Assembly: GCA_046348225.1 (NCBI GenBank)
Contig: JAXMEQ010000007.1
Coordinates: forward strand, 186,001-250,000
Direction of reading: 5' to 3'
Length of the DNA: 64,000 nucleotides
Source of the DNA: JAXMEQ01 sp046348225
GTDB taxonomy: Bacteria > Pseudomonadota > Gammaproteobacteria > Burkholderiales > Burkholderiaceae_C
Shown: in pieces, positions 25,133-33,423 of the stretch
Numbering within the stretch: position 1 is the first letter of the stretch
How the letters are laid out: the number at the start of each line of letters is the position of its first letter
Notes under the pieces: model-generated
What the model saw: the letters and a program-made list of their open reading frames with translations, nothing else
Database searches by the model: none
What the model was told of the DNA's origin: nothing
Translations under genes and position numbers: made by a program

Positions 25133-26137
25133 GAACTCGCGGGCGTTGAAGGTTTCCAGGTCTTCGAGCTTTTCGCCCACGCCAATGAAGTACACCGGCA
25201 CCGGCCGTTCCTGTGAAATGGCGGCCAGCACGCCGCCCTTGGCAGTGCCGTCGAGCTTGGTGACGATCAGGCCGGTGAGCTGCAGCGCGTCGTCGAAGGC
25301 CTTGACCTGCGTCACTGCGTTCTGGCCGGTGTTGCCGTCAATCACCAGCAGCACCTCGTGCGGGGCGGTGGCATCGGCCTTGGTGACGACGCGCTTGATC
25401 TTCTTCAGCTCCTCCATCAGGTGCAACTGGGTGGGCAGGCGGCCGGCCGTGTCCACCAGCACCACGTCGCGGCCCCGGGCCTTGCCGGCGGCCACGGCGT
25501 CAAAGCTCACGGCGGCCGGGTCGCCGCCTTCCTGGCTGATGATTTCCACGGTGTTGCGGTCGGCCCAGACGCCGAGCTGCTCGCGCGCCGCCGCGCGGAA
25601 GGTGTCGGCCGCCGCCAGCAGCACCGTGGCGCCGTCGTTGGCCAGGTGCCTGGTGAGCTTGCCGATAGAGGTGGTCTTTCCCGCGCCATTGACGCCTGCC
25701 ACCATGACCACAGTGGGCTTGTGCTCGCCGATCACCAGCGTCTTTTCCAGCGGCTTGAGCAGCTGCGTCAGGGCTTCAATGAGCAGGTTGCGCACCTGCA
25801 CCGGGTGGTCGGCGCCGGTCTCGCGCACGCGGCGCTTCACGTCGTCCAGCAGTTGTTGCGTGGCCTTGACGCCGGTGTCGGCCATCAGCAGGGCGGACTC
25901 GAGCTCTTCGTAGAGTTCGTCGTCAATCTTCGCGCCGCTGAACACCGCCGAGATGCTGGAGCCGGTCTTGCGCAGGCCCGACTTGAGCTTGTCGATCCAG
26001 CGCTCGCGCTCGACGGCGGCAGGCGCCGCCTCGGGCACCTCGATCGGCGCCACCAGCGCACTGCCGATCAGCGCGCCCGCGGGTGGCGCCGCGGTGGCGG
26101 CAGGGCTGGGGGCTTTTTTGCGAAAGAAACTGAACAT
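25112..26137 (-). CDS. ftsY: Signal recognition particle receptor FtsY
   Basis: 341 residues from MFSFFRKK. A short Ala/Pro-rich acidic linker is followed by the N and G domains. GTPase motifs: VAGVNGAGKTTSIGKL (G1), DTAGRLP (G3) and TKLDGTAKGG (G4/5). FtsY docks the SRP-ribosome complex at the inner membrane. The start at 26137 is chosen because MFSFFRKK is the usual N terminus in this group; an upstream in-frame start at 26158 would overlap the promoter region. It is divergent from the M16 peptidase pair, an arrangement I recall from many betaproteobacteria. Confidence 0.96.
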   Translation of the reverse strand: MFSFFRKKAPSPAATAAPPAGALIGSALVAPIEVPEAAPAAVERERWIDKLKSGLRKTGSSISAVFSGAKIDDELYEELESALLMADTGVKATQQLLDDVKRRVRETGADHPVQVRNLLIEALTQLLKPLEKTLVIGEHKPTVVMVAGVNGAGKTTSIGKLTRHLANDGATVLLAAADTFRAAAREQLGVWADRNTVEIISQEGGDPAAVSFDAVAAGKARGRDVVLVDTAGRLPTQLHLMEELKKIKRVVTKADATAPHEVLLVIDGNTGQNAVTQVKAFDDALQLTGLIVTKLDGTAKGGVLAAISQERPVPVYFIGVGEKLEDLETFNAREFAQALLA

Positions 26138-26149
26138 TGAGGCGCTTTT

Positions 26150-26167
26150 TAGAATCACACGATTCTA
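26150..26167. promoter_or_regulatory. 7-bp dyad TAGAATC / GATTCTA between ftsY and the M16 gene
   Basis: Arms at 26150-26156 and 26161-26167 around ACAC. Each arm contains TAGAAT, a good -10 hexamer, facing opposite ways in the 29-bp divergent gap. The last base of the dyad is the A of the M16 start codon. No good -35 was found on either side. Confidence 0.4.
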
Positions 26168-27570
26168 TGAAACACCCCTTGTCGCGTCTGTTGGCGGTCT
26201 TTTCCCTGGCACTGCCGCTGTGCTTTGCGCCGTCCGCCGGCGCCCAGGCGCCTGCCAAAGTCGAGCAGTTCACCCTGCCCAACGGGTTGACGGTGATCGT
26301 CAAGCCCGACCGCCGGGCGCCGACGGCGGTGCACATGCTGTGGGTGCGCGTGGGCGCCATGGACGAGGTGGACGGCACCAGCGGCGTGGCCCATGTGCTG
26401 GAGCACATGATGTTCAAGGGCACGCCCGAGCTGGGCGTGGGCGAGTTCTCGCGCCGGGTCGCGGCCCTGGGCGGGCGTGAAAATGCCTTCACCGCGCGCG
26501 ATTACACCGGCTACTTCCAGCAGATCCCGGCCGGCCGGCTGGAGGACGTGATGAAGCTCGAGGCCGACCGCTTTGCCCGCAACCAGTGGGCCGACGAGGA
26601 GTTCCGCAAGGAAATCGAGGTGGTCAAGGAAGAGCGCCGCCTGCGCACCGAAGACAGCCCCCGCGCGCTGCTGTACGAGCAGCTCAATGCGGCAGCGTTC
26701 ATCGCTTCGCCCTACCGCCGCCCGATCGTGGGCTGGATGAGTGACCTGGACGCCATGACGCCGGCGGACGTGCGCGCCTTCTACCAGCAGTGGTACACAC
26801 CCGCCAATGCCGCCGTGGTGGTGGCCGGCGATGTGGATGTGGCCGAGGTCCGGCGGCTGGCCGAGAAGTACTACGGCTCGGTGCCGGCGCGCGCCGTGCC
26901 ACCGCGCAAGCCGCGCGCCGAGCCCGCCCAGCAGGGCATTCGCCGCATCGAGTTCAAGGCGCCCGCCGAGCAGGCCTATGTGGGGCTGGCCTTCAAGGTG
27001 CCGCAGCTGGCCACGTTCGAGCCGTCCGCCGAGGCCGATGACGCGCTGGCGCTGACGGTCCTTTCGGCGGTGCTGGACGGCTACACCGGTGCCCGCCTGG
27101 GCCGCGCACTGGAGCAGGGCCCTGACCGCGTGGCCGACAGTGCCGGCGCCTGGAACGGTCTGTGGGGCCGCGGCCCGCAGCTGTTTGTGCTGGACGGCGT
27201 GCCGGCGCCGGGCAAGACGCCCGAGCAGGTGGAAGCGGCGCTGCGCGAGCAGGTGGCACGCGTGGCCCGCGAGGGCGTGACCGAGGCCGAACTCAACCGC
27301 GTCAAGACCCGCTGGGTCGCGGGCGAGGTGTACAAGCTCGACTCGGTGATGAACCAGGCCCGCGAGCTGGGCAGCCAGTGGGCGCTGGGCTTGCCGCTGG
27401 ATGCCGGCGAGCGGCTGATCCAGCGCCTGCGCGCCGTCACGGCGCAGCAGGTGCAGGCCGTGGCCGCCAAATACTTCGGCGACGACCAGCTCACCGTGGC
27501 GGTGCTGCGCCCGCAGCCGCCCGACAAGACCCGCAAGCCCCGTACACCGCCGCCCGGCTTTCGCCACTGA
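26167..27570 (+). CDS. M16-family zinc metallopeptidase (active subunit)
   Basis: 467 residues with a signal peptide (MKHPLSRLLAVFSLALPL, cleavage near residue 26, SAGAQA). The inverted zinc motif HVLEH is at residues 76-80, and the downstream Glu is in EVVKEERR, so it should be catalytic. It is followed 16 bases later by a second M16 protein lacking HxxEH. Such active/inactive pairs assemble as heterodimers like mitochondrial processing peptidase and periplasmic pairs. Location is periplasmic. The start at 26167 is preferred over 26137 because it gives a clean signal peptide. Confidence 0.93.
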   Translation: MKHPLSRLLAVFSLALPLCFAPSAGAQAPAKVEQFTLPNGLTVIVKPDRRAPTAVHMLWVRVGAMDEVDGTSGVAHVLEHMMFKGTPELGVGEFSRRVAALGGRENAFTARDYTGYFQQIPAGRLEDVMKLEADRFARNQWADEEFRKEIEVVKEERRLRTEDSPRALLYEQLNAAAFIASPYRRPIVGWMSDLDAMTPADVRAFYQQWYTPANAAVVVAGDVDVAEVRRLAEKYYGSVPARAVPPRKPRAEPAQQGIRRIEFKAPAEQAYVGLAFKVPQLATFEPSAEADDALALTVLSAVLDGYTGARLGRALEQGPDRVADSAGAWNGLWGRGPQLFVLDGVPAPGKTPEQVEAALREQVARVAREGVTEAELNRVKTRWVAGEVYKLDSVMNQARELGSQWALGLPLDAGERLIQRLRAVTAQQVQAVAAKYFGDDQLTVAVLRPQPPDKTRKPRTPPPGFRH

Positions 27571-27586
27571 CGCCTGAAGGCCATTC

Positions 27587-28948
27587 ATGACATTCCGATT
27601 TGCTATCAAAAAAATAGCGCCTCACGCAGTATTGGCGGGGGTTTTGGGCCTTTTTGGCATGAGCCTTGGGCACGCGGCACTGCCCTTGCAGCAGTTTGCG
27701 TTGCCCAGTGGCGCGCAGGTGTGGCTGGCCGAAAGCCCCGGTATCCCGATGGTGGACGTGCAGATCGACTTCGACGCCGGCAGCCGCCGCGACCCGGCGG
27801 CGCAGGCCGGCCTGGCCAGCGCCACCGCGTCGATGATGTCCCGCGGCCTGCTGGCCCGCAGCGGCGAGCCGGCCCTGGACGAAAACGCCCTGAGCGAGGC
27901 CTGGGCCGATCTGGGTGCCTCGTTCGGCGGCAGCGCGGGCAGCGACCGCATGAGCTTCGGCCTGCGCTCGCTCACCTACCCCGACCTGCTGGCGCGCGCC
28001 GCCCGGCTGGCTGCACGCCAGCTGGCCGAGCCGGCGTTTCCGGCGGACATCTGGCAGCGCGACCGCGAACGCACCATCGCCTCGCTCAAGGAGGCCAACA
28101 CGCGGCCGGCCACGCTGGCGGCGCAGACCTGGGCCAAAGCCGTGTACGGCGACCACCCCTACGGCCAGGAGATGACCGAAGCCACGCTGCAACGCATCAG
28201 CGTGGCAGACATGCAGGCGCTGCATGCGCGCATGCTGGTGCCCTGCCGGGCCAAGGTGAGCATCGTGGGGGCGGTCACGCGCGCACAGGCTGAAACACTG
28301 GTCAACACACTGCTGTCACGGCTGCCCGCCAGCACGCCGCAGCGCTGCGCACCGCTGCCGCCGGTGGCCGAGGTGGCGCCGCTGGCGCAGGCCAGCGAGC
28401 AGCGCCTGCCGTTCGAGTCGGCCCAGGCGCATGTGCTGATTGGCCAGCCCGGCTTTCGCCGGGCCGACCCGGATTACTTTCCACTGATCGTGGGCAACTA
28501 CATCCTGGGCGGTGGCGGCTTTGTGTCACGCCTGAGCACCGAGGTGCGCGAAAAGCGCGGCCTGAGCTACAGCGTGTACAGCTACTTTGCACCTGGCCTG
28601 CACGCCGGCGCCTTCACCATCGGGCTGCAAACCCGGCCCGACCAGGCCACGCAGGCGGTACAGGTGGTGCGCGAGGTGCTGGAGCGGTTTGTGGCCGATG
28701 GCCCGACCGAGGCCGAACTCCAGGCCGCCAAGGACAACCTGGTGGGCGGCTTCGCGCTGCGCATCGACACCAACCGCAAGCTGCTGGACAACATTGCCGG
28801 CATCGCCTGGAACGGGCTGCCGCTGGACTACCTGAACACCTGGACCCAGCAGGTCAGCAAAGTGACCGTGGCCGACATCCGCGCGGCCGTGGCCCGCAAG
28901 CTGCAGCCCGCGCGCATGGCCACCGTGGTGGTCGGCGCTGCGCCCTGA
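27587..28948 (+). CDS. M16-family peptidase-like protein (inactive subunit)
   Basis: 453 residues. The N-terminal M16 domain lacks HxxEH (the matching place reads AGLASATASMMSRGLL), so it is the non-catalytic partner of the preceding protein. The C-terminal M16 domain has GGGGFVSRLSTEVREKRGLS and YSYFAPGLHAGAF. The signal peptide spans residues 1-30, cleaving after SLGHA. It is encoded in part by a copy of the short family repeat. Starting at the internal ATG (27660) would lose the signal peptide, and GAAGG precedes 27587, so the long start is supported. Confidence 0.92.
   Translation: MTFRFAIKKIAPHAVLAGVLGLFGMSLGHAALPLQQFALPSGAQVWLAESPGIPMVDVQIDFDAGSRRDPAAQAGLASATASMMSRGLLARSGEPALDENALSEAWADLGASFGGSAGSDRMSFGLRSLTYPDLLARAARLAARQLAEPAFPADIWQRDRERTIASLKEANTRPATLAAQTWAKAVYGDHPYGQEMTEATLQRISVADMQALHARMLVPCRAKVSIVGAVTRAQAETLVNTLLSRLPASTPQRCAPLPPVAEVAPLAQASEQRLPFESAQAHVLIGQPGFRRADPDYFPLIVGNYILGGGGFVSRLSTEVREKRGLSYSVYSYFAPGLHAGAFTIGLQTRPDQATQAVQVVREVLERFVADGPTEAELQAAKDNLVGGFALRIDTNRKLLDNIAGIAWNGLPLDYLNTWTQQVSKVTVADIRAAVARKLQPARMATVVVGAAP
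27602..27641 (+). repeat. Comamonadaceae-type short repeat, copy 3, inside a signal peptide
   Basis: GCTATCAAAAAAATAGC followed by GCCTCACGCAGTATTGGCGG. It lies in frame within the M16 gene, encoding AIKKIAPHAVLAGV of the signal peptide. Confidence 0.85.
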
Positions 28949-29115
28949 GGCGGCCCGTACGCGTGAACAAGTCGACAAGCAGCGACACAGCGTGTCATAA
29001 GATGTAACGCATGCGTCTTTTGACTTGCGCTTGAAACCATCGCGCAGTACATAAAAGACATGGCCTCGCCGATGCGCGCCGGATGTGCCGGGCGCCCGCG
29101 GGTTACAGATTCAAC

Positions 29116-29697
29116 ATGTCGATACTCAAGAGTCTTTTTTCTTCGAAAGAGGCCCCGAAGTCGGGGCCCGAGACCGCGCCGGTCAAGATGAACCTTGAAG
29201 AGCGCATGGCGTTCCGCCGTGAAATGCTCTACGAGGCCATCAAGGTCACGATGCAGGCCAGCGGCATCCTGTCGGGCAGCTACAAGTTCCGTGTGGTGCG
29301 CAACGACAAGCGCGGCCACCAGTACTCGGTGATGATGGACCTGTCCACCGATTTCATGCACAACCGAGAGGGCCAGCCCGAGCAGCTCCACGCCGTGGGC
29401 GCAGCGCTGGCCAAAAATGCCATGCAGCGCTACGGGCTGGTTGTCAGTGGCGTTTACTGGCGCGTCAACGAGCAGATGCAGGGCTTTGACCGCAGCCGGC
29501 CTGAGCCCGCGCCCGCCGCCGCTGTGCCAGAGACGCTCACGCCGCGCCAGAAGTACGAACGTGCCACCGCCGAAGAGCTCGCCGCTTTCGAGGCGGCTTG
29601 GCAGAAGGGGCAGGAACTTCACGTGGGTGACCGCATCTATTCGTCGGACCTGGCCCCCCTGACCGGCGACACCAACGACGACGACAGCCGGCGCTGA
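29116..29697 (+). CDS. Conserved hypothetical protein
   Basis: 193 residues from MSILKSLFSSKEAPKSGPET. No signal peptide or membrane helix is seen. The central part (MLYEAIKVTMQASGILSGSY, KFRVVRNDKRGHQYSVMMDL) alternates strand and helix and looks folded. The C terminus is acidic (GDTNDDDSRR). I do not recognise the family. It is an independent gene between the M16 pair and rsmD; the ATG at 29116 is preferred over 29083 since the extra residues look unstructured. Confidence 0.72.
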   Translation: MSILKSLFSSKEAPKSGPETAPVKMNLEERMAFRREMLYEAIKVTMQASGILSGSYKFRVVRNDKRGHQYSVMMDLSTDFMHNREGQPEQLHAVGAALAKNAMQRYGLVVSGVYWRVNEQMQGFDRSRPEPAPAAAVPETLTPRQKYERATAEELAAFEAAWQKGQELHVGDRIYSSDLAPLTGDTNDDDSRR

Positions 29698-29762
29698 CCA
29701 GCCCGGCCTGCGCGGCACCGCCGTGTGGTGACGTGGCATAGTCGTGCCACCGGCACCGCGCC

Positions 29763-30365
29763 ATGGCAGTCGAATCCAGCATGAAGACAGACCGAGCCGC
29801 GCCCTCCACGGCGCGCCATGAAATCCGCATCATTGGGGGCCAGTGGAAGCGCAGCAAGTTGCCGGTGGCCGACAAGCCCGGCCTGCGCCCCACGCCCGAC
29901 CGGGTGCGCGAAACACTGTTCAACTGGCTCGGGCAGGACCTGACGGGCTGGCGCTGTGTGGATGCGTTTGCCGGCACCGGGGCCCTGGGCTTTGAAGCCG
30001 CTTCGCGCGGCGCGGCGGCGGTGCACATGTTCGAGCAGGACGCAGCGCTGGTAACCCAGTTGCGCGCGGTGCAGGCGCGCCTGTCGGCCAGCGCGGTGGT
30101 GGTGGCGCGCGGCGACGGCGTGGCCGGGCTGCGCAGCACCCCCGCGGGCTCGGCCGACCTGGTGTTTCTGGACCCGCCCTTTGCGGCCGACCTGTTTGAC
30201 GACGCGCTGCGTGCCAGCGTGCCGGCGCTGGCGGCCACGGGCCTGGTGTACCTGGAGGCACCGCAGCCCTGGACGGACGAACGGCTCGCCCCCCTGGGCC
30301 TGTGCGTGCGGCGGCACCTGAAGGCGGGCGCCGTTCATGCCCACCTGCTGCAACGCGCGTCATAA
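29763..30365 (+). CDS. rsmD: 16S rRNA (guanine(966)-N2)-methyltransferase RsmD
   Basis: 200 residues. Family motifs: IRIIGGQWKRSKLPV, RPTPDRVRETLFNWL, the SAM-binding VDAFAGTGALGFEAASRG, and the catalytic FLDPPF. It methylates G966 of 16S rRNA during 30S maturation. A second in-frame ATG (29781) is possible. coaD follows 31 bases later, the usual rsmD-coaD order. Confidence 0.95.
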   Translation: MAVESSMKTDRAAPSTARHEIRIIGGQWKRSKLPVADKPGLRPTPDRVRETLFNWLGQDLTGWRCVDAFAGTGALGFEAASRGAAAVHMFEQDAALVTQLRAVQARLSASAVVVARGDGVAGLRSTPAGSADLVFLDPPFAADLFDDALRASVPALAATGLVYLEAPQPWTDERLAPLGLCVRRHLKAGAVHAHLLQRAS

Positions 30366-30396
30366 TGCGTCGCAACAAAACGGTTGAGGAGAGCCC

Positions 30397-30897
30397 ATGG
30401 CCCATAACGTGATTGCCGTCTACCCCGGTACGTTCGACCCGATGACGCTGGGCCATGAAGACGTGGTGCGGCGGGCCACCCAGCTGTTTGACCGGGTCAT
30501 CGTGGCGGTGGCGGCCGGGCACCACAAGAAAGCCATGTTCACGCTGCAGGAGCGCATCGAGATGGCGCGCGAAGTCGTCAAGGACTACCCGCAGGTGGAG
30601 GTGGAGAGTTTCTCGGGCCTGCTGCGCGACTTTGTGGTCGCGCGTGGCGGCAAGGCCATGGTGCGCGGCCTGCGCGCCGTGACCGACTTTGACTACGAGT
30701 TCCAGCTCGCCGGCATGAACCGCAGCCTGATGCCCGAAGTCGAGACGGTGTTCCTCACGCCCAGCGACAAGTTCCAGTTCATCAGCAGCACCTTTGTGCG
30801 CGAGATTGCCGTGCTCGGCGGCGAGGTGGACAAGTTCGTCTCGCCCACCGTCCAGCGGCGCCTGGCGGAGAAGGTGCGCAGCCTGGGCCGCGAATAG
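30397..30897 (+). CDS. coaD: Pantetheine-phosphate adenylyltransferase
   Basis: 166 residues, the normal length. The nucleotidyltransferase motif is in AVYPGTFDPMTLGHEDVVRR, and the C-terminal ISSTFVREIAVLGG carries the second substrate-binding motif. It makes dephospho-CoA from 4'-phosphopantetheine and ATP in the cytoplasm. GGAGAG precedes the ATG. It is likely cotranscribed with rsmD. The next gene is convergent with a 2-base gap. Confidence 0.97.
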   Translation: MAHNVIAVYPGTFDPMTLGHEDVVRRATQLFDRVIVAVAAGHHKKAMFTLQERIEMAREVVKDYPQVEVESFSGLLRDFVVARGGKAMVRGLRAVTDFDYEFQLAGMNRSLMPEVETVFLTPSDKFQFISSTFVREIAVLGGEVDKFVSPTVQRRLAEKVRSLGRE

Positions 30898-30899
30898 CG

Positions 30900-31601
30900 T
30901 CAGGCCACCCGCGCCAGCCACGCCGCCAGCGCGGCGTTCACTTCGGCGGGTTTTTCCATCGTCAGCATGTGGCCGCAGCGCGGCACCAGCACCAGCTCGG
31001 CACCGGGCACCAGCGCCGCAATCTCGTGCGAGCAGTCGGGCGGCGTCAGCTGGTCGGCGTCCCCACACATCACCAGCGTCGGGCAACGAAGCTGCGGCAA
31101 GTGCCGCCGTGCGTCGGGCCGGGCCATGATGGCGCGGTTCTGGCGGATCAGGCGCTCGGCGCCCGCGTCCAGCACAAATTCAAGATAAGTCTGCACAAGA
31201 TGCGGCTCGCGCGCGTGGTCGGGGTGGAAGGCCAGCGCCACGTTGGGCTCGATCACCTCACGCACCTGCCCGCGTGCGAACTGCACGATGGCGCCTTCGC
31301 GCAGGGTGCGCATGTCGTCCGTCTCGGGCCGGGCGTTGGTGCCCAGCAGCGCCAGCGCGCGGATGCGCTGCGGCGCCTGGCGCGCGGCCTCCATGGCAAT
31401 GATGCCGCCCATGGAGGCACCACAGAGCACCAGCTCGCCACCATGCTGCGCCAGCAAGGCCGCGGCCATGGCCTCGATGCTGTCTTCTTGCTGGTGCGCA
31501 TCGGCCACGCGCGGGCGCCAGGGCGAGGCCAGCGCGTCCAGCTGGGCCTGCCACATGCGCGCATCGGCCGCGAGGCCGGGAATCAGGATCAACGAGCTCA
31601 T
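30900..31601 (-). CDS. Alpha/beta hydrolase
   Basis: 233 residues, starting MSSLILIPGLAADARMWQAQ. The nucleophile elbow is GASMG (Ser), the acid is probably Asp in MCGDADQLTPP, and the His is in RCGHMLTMEKP. No signal peptide. The substrate is unknown. The chosen ATG lies 6 bases after a CAGAAT hexamer. It is divergent from the histidine phosphatase gene with a 27-base gap. Confidence 0.86.
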   Translation of the reverse strand: MSSLILIPGLAADARMWQAQLDALASPWRPRVADAHQQEDSIEAMAAALLAQHGGELVLCGASMGGIIAMEAARQAPQRIRALALLGTNARPETDDMRTLREGAIVQFARGQVREVIEPNVALAFHPDHAREPHLVQTYLEFVLDAGAERLIRQNRAIMARPDARRHLPQLRCPTLVMCGDADQLTPPDCSHEIAALVPGAELVLVPRCGHMLTMEKPAEVNAALAAWLARVA

Positions 31602-31617
31602 GCGCCAATTCTGCCGG

Positions 31618-31623
31618 GATAAT
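31618..31623 (+). promoter_or_regulatory. -10-like GATAAT, 5 bases before the phosphatase ATG
   Basis: GATAAT then CGGGC then ATG, with no clear Shine-Dalgarno sequence. This predicts a transcript starting at or next to the start codon. Confidence 0.45.
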
Positions 31624-31628
31624 CGGGC

Positions 31629-32297
31629 ATGACCGAGCTGATCCTGATCCGCCATGGCGAGACCGACATGAACCGCGAGCTGCGGTTCCAGGGCCAGGTG
31701 GATCCGCCGCTCAACGCCATCGGGCACGAGCAGGCGCGCCGCCTTGGGCAACGGCTGGCCGGTGCCATGGCCCATGGCTTGTACCTGAGCGACCTGCTGC
31801 GCACGCGCGAGACGGCGGCGCCCATTGCCAGCACCCTGGCCCTGCCCGGCGTGCCCGACCCGGCCCTGCGCGAGCAGGCCTTTGGCGCGGTGGACGGGCT
31901 GACGGTGGCCGACATCCAGGCGCGCTGGCCCGAGGCCTGGAGCCGCTGGACGGCGTTTGACCCGCTGTTTGCCATGCCCGGCGGCGGCGAAAGCACGCAC
32001 GACTTTCATGCCCGGGTGATGGGCGCCTTTGCGCGCATCGCGGCGGCCCACGCCGGCCAGACCCTGGTGGTGGTGACGCACGGCGGTGTGCTCGACATGG
32101 TGTACCGCACCGCCATGGGCCTGGGCCTGAACGGCCCGCGCCAGAGCGAGATCCCAAACGCCGGGCTCAACCGGGTACGCATGGCCCCGGCCGGGCGGGT
32201 GGAGATTCTGGATTGGGCTGATACCCGGCACCTGGCCGATTTGCCGGCGCAGCCGACCTACGACCAGAAAAAAGTGTCGGCGGCTGACGCGGCTTGA
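31629..32297 (+). CDS. Histidine phosphatase (phosphoglycerate mutase-like) family protein
   Basis: 222 residues. The catalytic RHG box is in LILIRHGETDMNRELRFQG, the second His in VVVTHGGVLDMVYR, and the acid near EQAFGAVDGL. The family covers cofactor-dependent mutases, alpha-ribazole phosphatases and broad phosphatases. The substrate cannot be told from sequence. It is the last core-looking gene before the toxin-antitoxin pair; a family repeat follows. Confidence 0.89.
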   Translation: MTELILIRHGETDMNRELRFQGQVDPPLNAIGHEQARRLGQRLAGAMAHGLYLSDLLRTRETAAPIASTLALPGVPDPALREQAFGAVDGLTVADIQARWPEAWSRWTAFDPLFAMPGGGESTHDFHARVMGAFARIAAAHAGQTLVVVTHGGVLDMVYRTAMGLGLNGPRQSEIPNAGLNRVRMAPAGRVEILDWADTRHLADLPAQPTYDQKKVSAADAA

Positions 32298-32342
32298 CGC
32301 GGTGCAACGGCTTTTTAGGGGCCTGGGGTTGTTGCGCCAATT

Positions 32343-32390
32343 GCTACTGATTTGATAGCAGCTTACGCAGTACTGGTGCGGACTGGAGGC
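32343..32390 (+). repeat. Comamonadaceae-type short repeat, copy 4 (left flank of island)
   Basis: GCTACTGATTTGATAGC followed by AGCTTACGCAGTACTGGTGC, plus strand. It has the same orientation as copy 5 at 37857, on the other side of the toxin-antitoxin/giant-gene block. Confidence 0.75.
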
Positions 32391-32478
32391 CGAAATGGCA
32401 TTGAAATCTGGTCCCGAACGGCACAGTTACCTGGATAGCGCCCATTCTTTGCGCTGGCCCGGAGACCGCAAAACTGGT

Positions 32479-32501
32479 AATCTAGTCAGCATGACCAGAT
32501 T
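32479..32501. promoter_or_regulatory. Inverted repeat overlapping the antitoxin start codon
   Basis: AATCTAGTCA (32479-32488) and TGACCAGATT (32492-32501) match as an inverted repeat at 9 of 10 positions around GCA. The right arm contains the TG of the ATG. A weak -10 (TAATCT) is in the left arm. This is typical of an autoregulatory Phd/VapBC operator, which is inference. Confidence 0.5.
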
Positions 32502-32802
32502 TACGGAGCCCTCCCATCAACCCTCCAAGCGCCCGGCCCCTGCGCCGGGACACTGGCTGCTGCAGGACGCCAAGGCGCGCTTCAGCGAGCTGGTGCGGCG
32601 CGTGCGCAGCGACGGGCCGCAGCATGTGACCGTGCATGGCCGCGACGAGGTGGTGGTGATCGCCGCTGAAGACTACCGGCGTTTGCAAGGCACCCAAACC
32701 GGCCAGGCTCTTGTTGCCGCTTTGCAGGCCTCGCCGCATCGGGACATTGAGCTTGCCCTTCCGGCCACCGAAGCCGCGCCCGTGCGGGACGTGAACCTGT
32801 GA
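32491..32802 (+). CDS. Phd/YefM-family antitoxin
   Basis: 103 residues. The Phd fold is clear: WLLQDAKARFSELVRRVRSD, QHVTVHGRDEVVVIAAEDYR. A disordered Pro-rich N-terminal tail of about 25 residues precedes it, and the C-terminal tail should wrap the toxin. The start at 32491 is favoured over 32395 because the operator-like repeat lies there. Its stop overlaps the toxin start (GTGA). It neutralises the PIN toxin and probably represses the operon. Confidence 0.9.
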   Translation: MTRFTEPSHQPSKRPAPAPGHWLLQDAKARFSELVRRVRSDGPQHVTVHGRDEVVVIAAEDYRRLQGTQTGQALVAALQASPHRDIELALPATEAAPVRDVNL

Positions 32803-33224
32803 AGGGCTACCTGCTGGACACCAACGTCCTGTCTGAGCTGCGGCGCCCGCGCCCGGAGCCAAGAGTTGTCTCGTTTGTAAGTGCGCAGCCGCTGGAGAGT
32901 CTTTTCGTCAGCGCCGTAACCTTTGCAGAAATCCGGTTTGGCATTGAACTGATAACGGATGCCCACAAACGCGCATCGCTCAATGACTGGCTGAACCTGC
33001 AGCTGAGGCCCATGTTTGAGAACCGCGCGCTGCCGATCACGGAAGACATCATGTTCAAGTGGCGGCTGCTGGTGGAGGAAGGACGCAAGACCGGGCACAC
33101 GTTTTCGCAGCCCGACCTGATCATCGCGGCCACGGCGCTGCACCATGGACTGACTGTGGTTACGCGGGACAGCGGTGGGTATGAGAAGGCGGGGGTTTCG
33201 CTTGTTGATCCTTGGCGGGGATAG
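32799..33224 (+). CDS. vapC: VapC-like PIN-domain ribonuclease toxin
   Basis: 141 residues, GTG start (MKGYLLDTNVLSEL). The PIN acidic residues are Asp7, Glu44 (TFAEIRFGIE), Asp106 (QPDLIIAATA) and Asp124 (VTRDSGGY), so the site looks intact. Phd-PIN pairs such as FitAB/VapBC cleave RNA, often tRNA. It is translationally coupled to its antitoxin. The pair sits next to the giant HigA-fused gene in a lower-GC block between two repeat copies. Confidence 0.92.
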   Translation: MKGYLLDTNVLSELRRPRPEPRVVSFVSAQPLESLFVSAVTFAEIRFGIELITDAHKRASLNDWLNLQLRPMFENRALPITEDIMFKWRLLVEEGRKTGHTFSQPDLIIAATALHHGLTVVTRDSGGYEKAGVSLVDPWRG

Positions 33225-33423
33225 TCGATGTTGGCGTTACTGATAGCTACTGGATCTAATCGTTCGGCTTGCGACCAGCGGTCAACGTGGTAGGTCGAGC
33301 GTTTGCGATAGGCTGATTGCGGACAGATCGAGGTTCAGCTCATACGCCTGAACTCAACCCGATCCATCCCTTGAAATATAAGTTAGACCGCCTGCTTCGC
33401 AGTCTTGACAAGTAGGGCGGCCT

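Noticed and set aside
33225..33423. Terminator or attachment site between vapC and the giant gene
   Set aside because: CCGCCT/AGGGCGG can pair only weakly and there is no T-run; nothing else recognisable.
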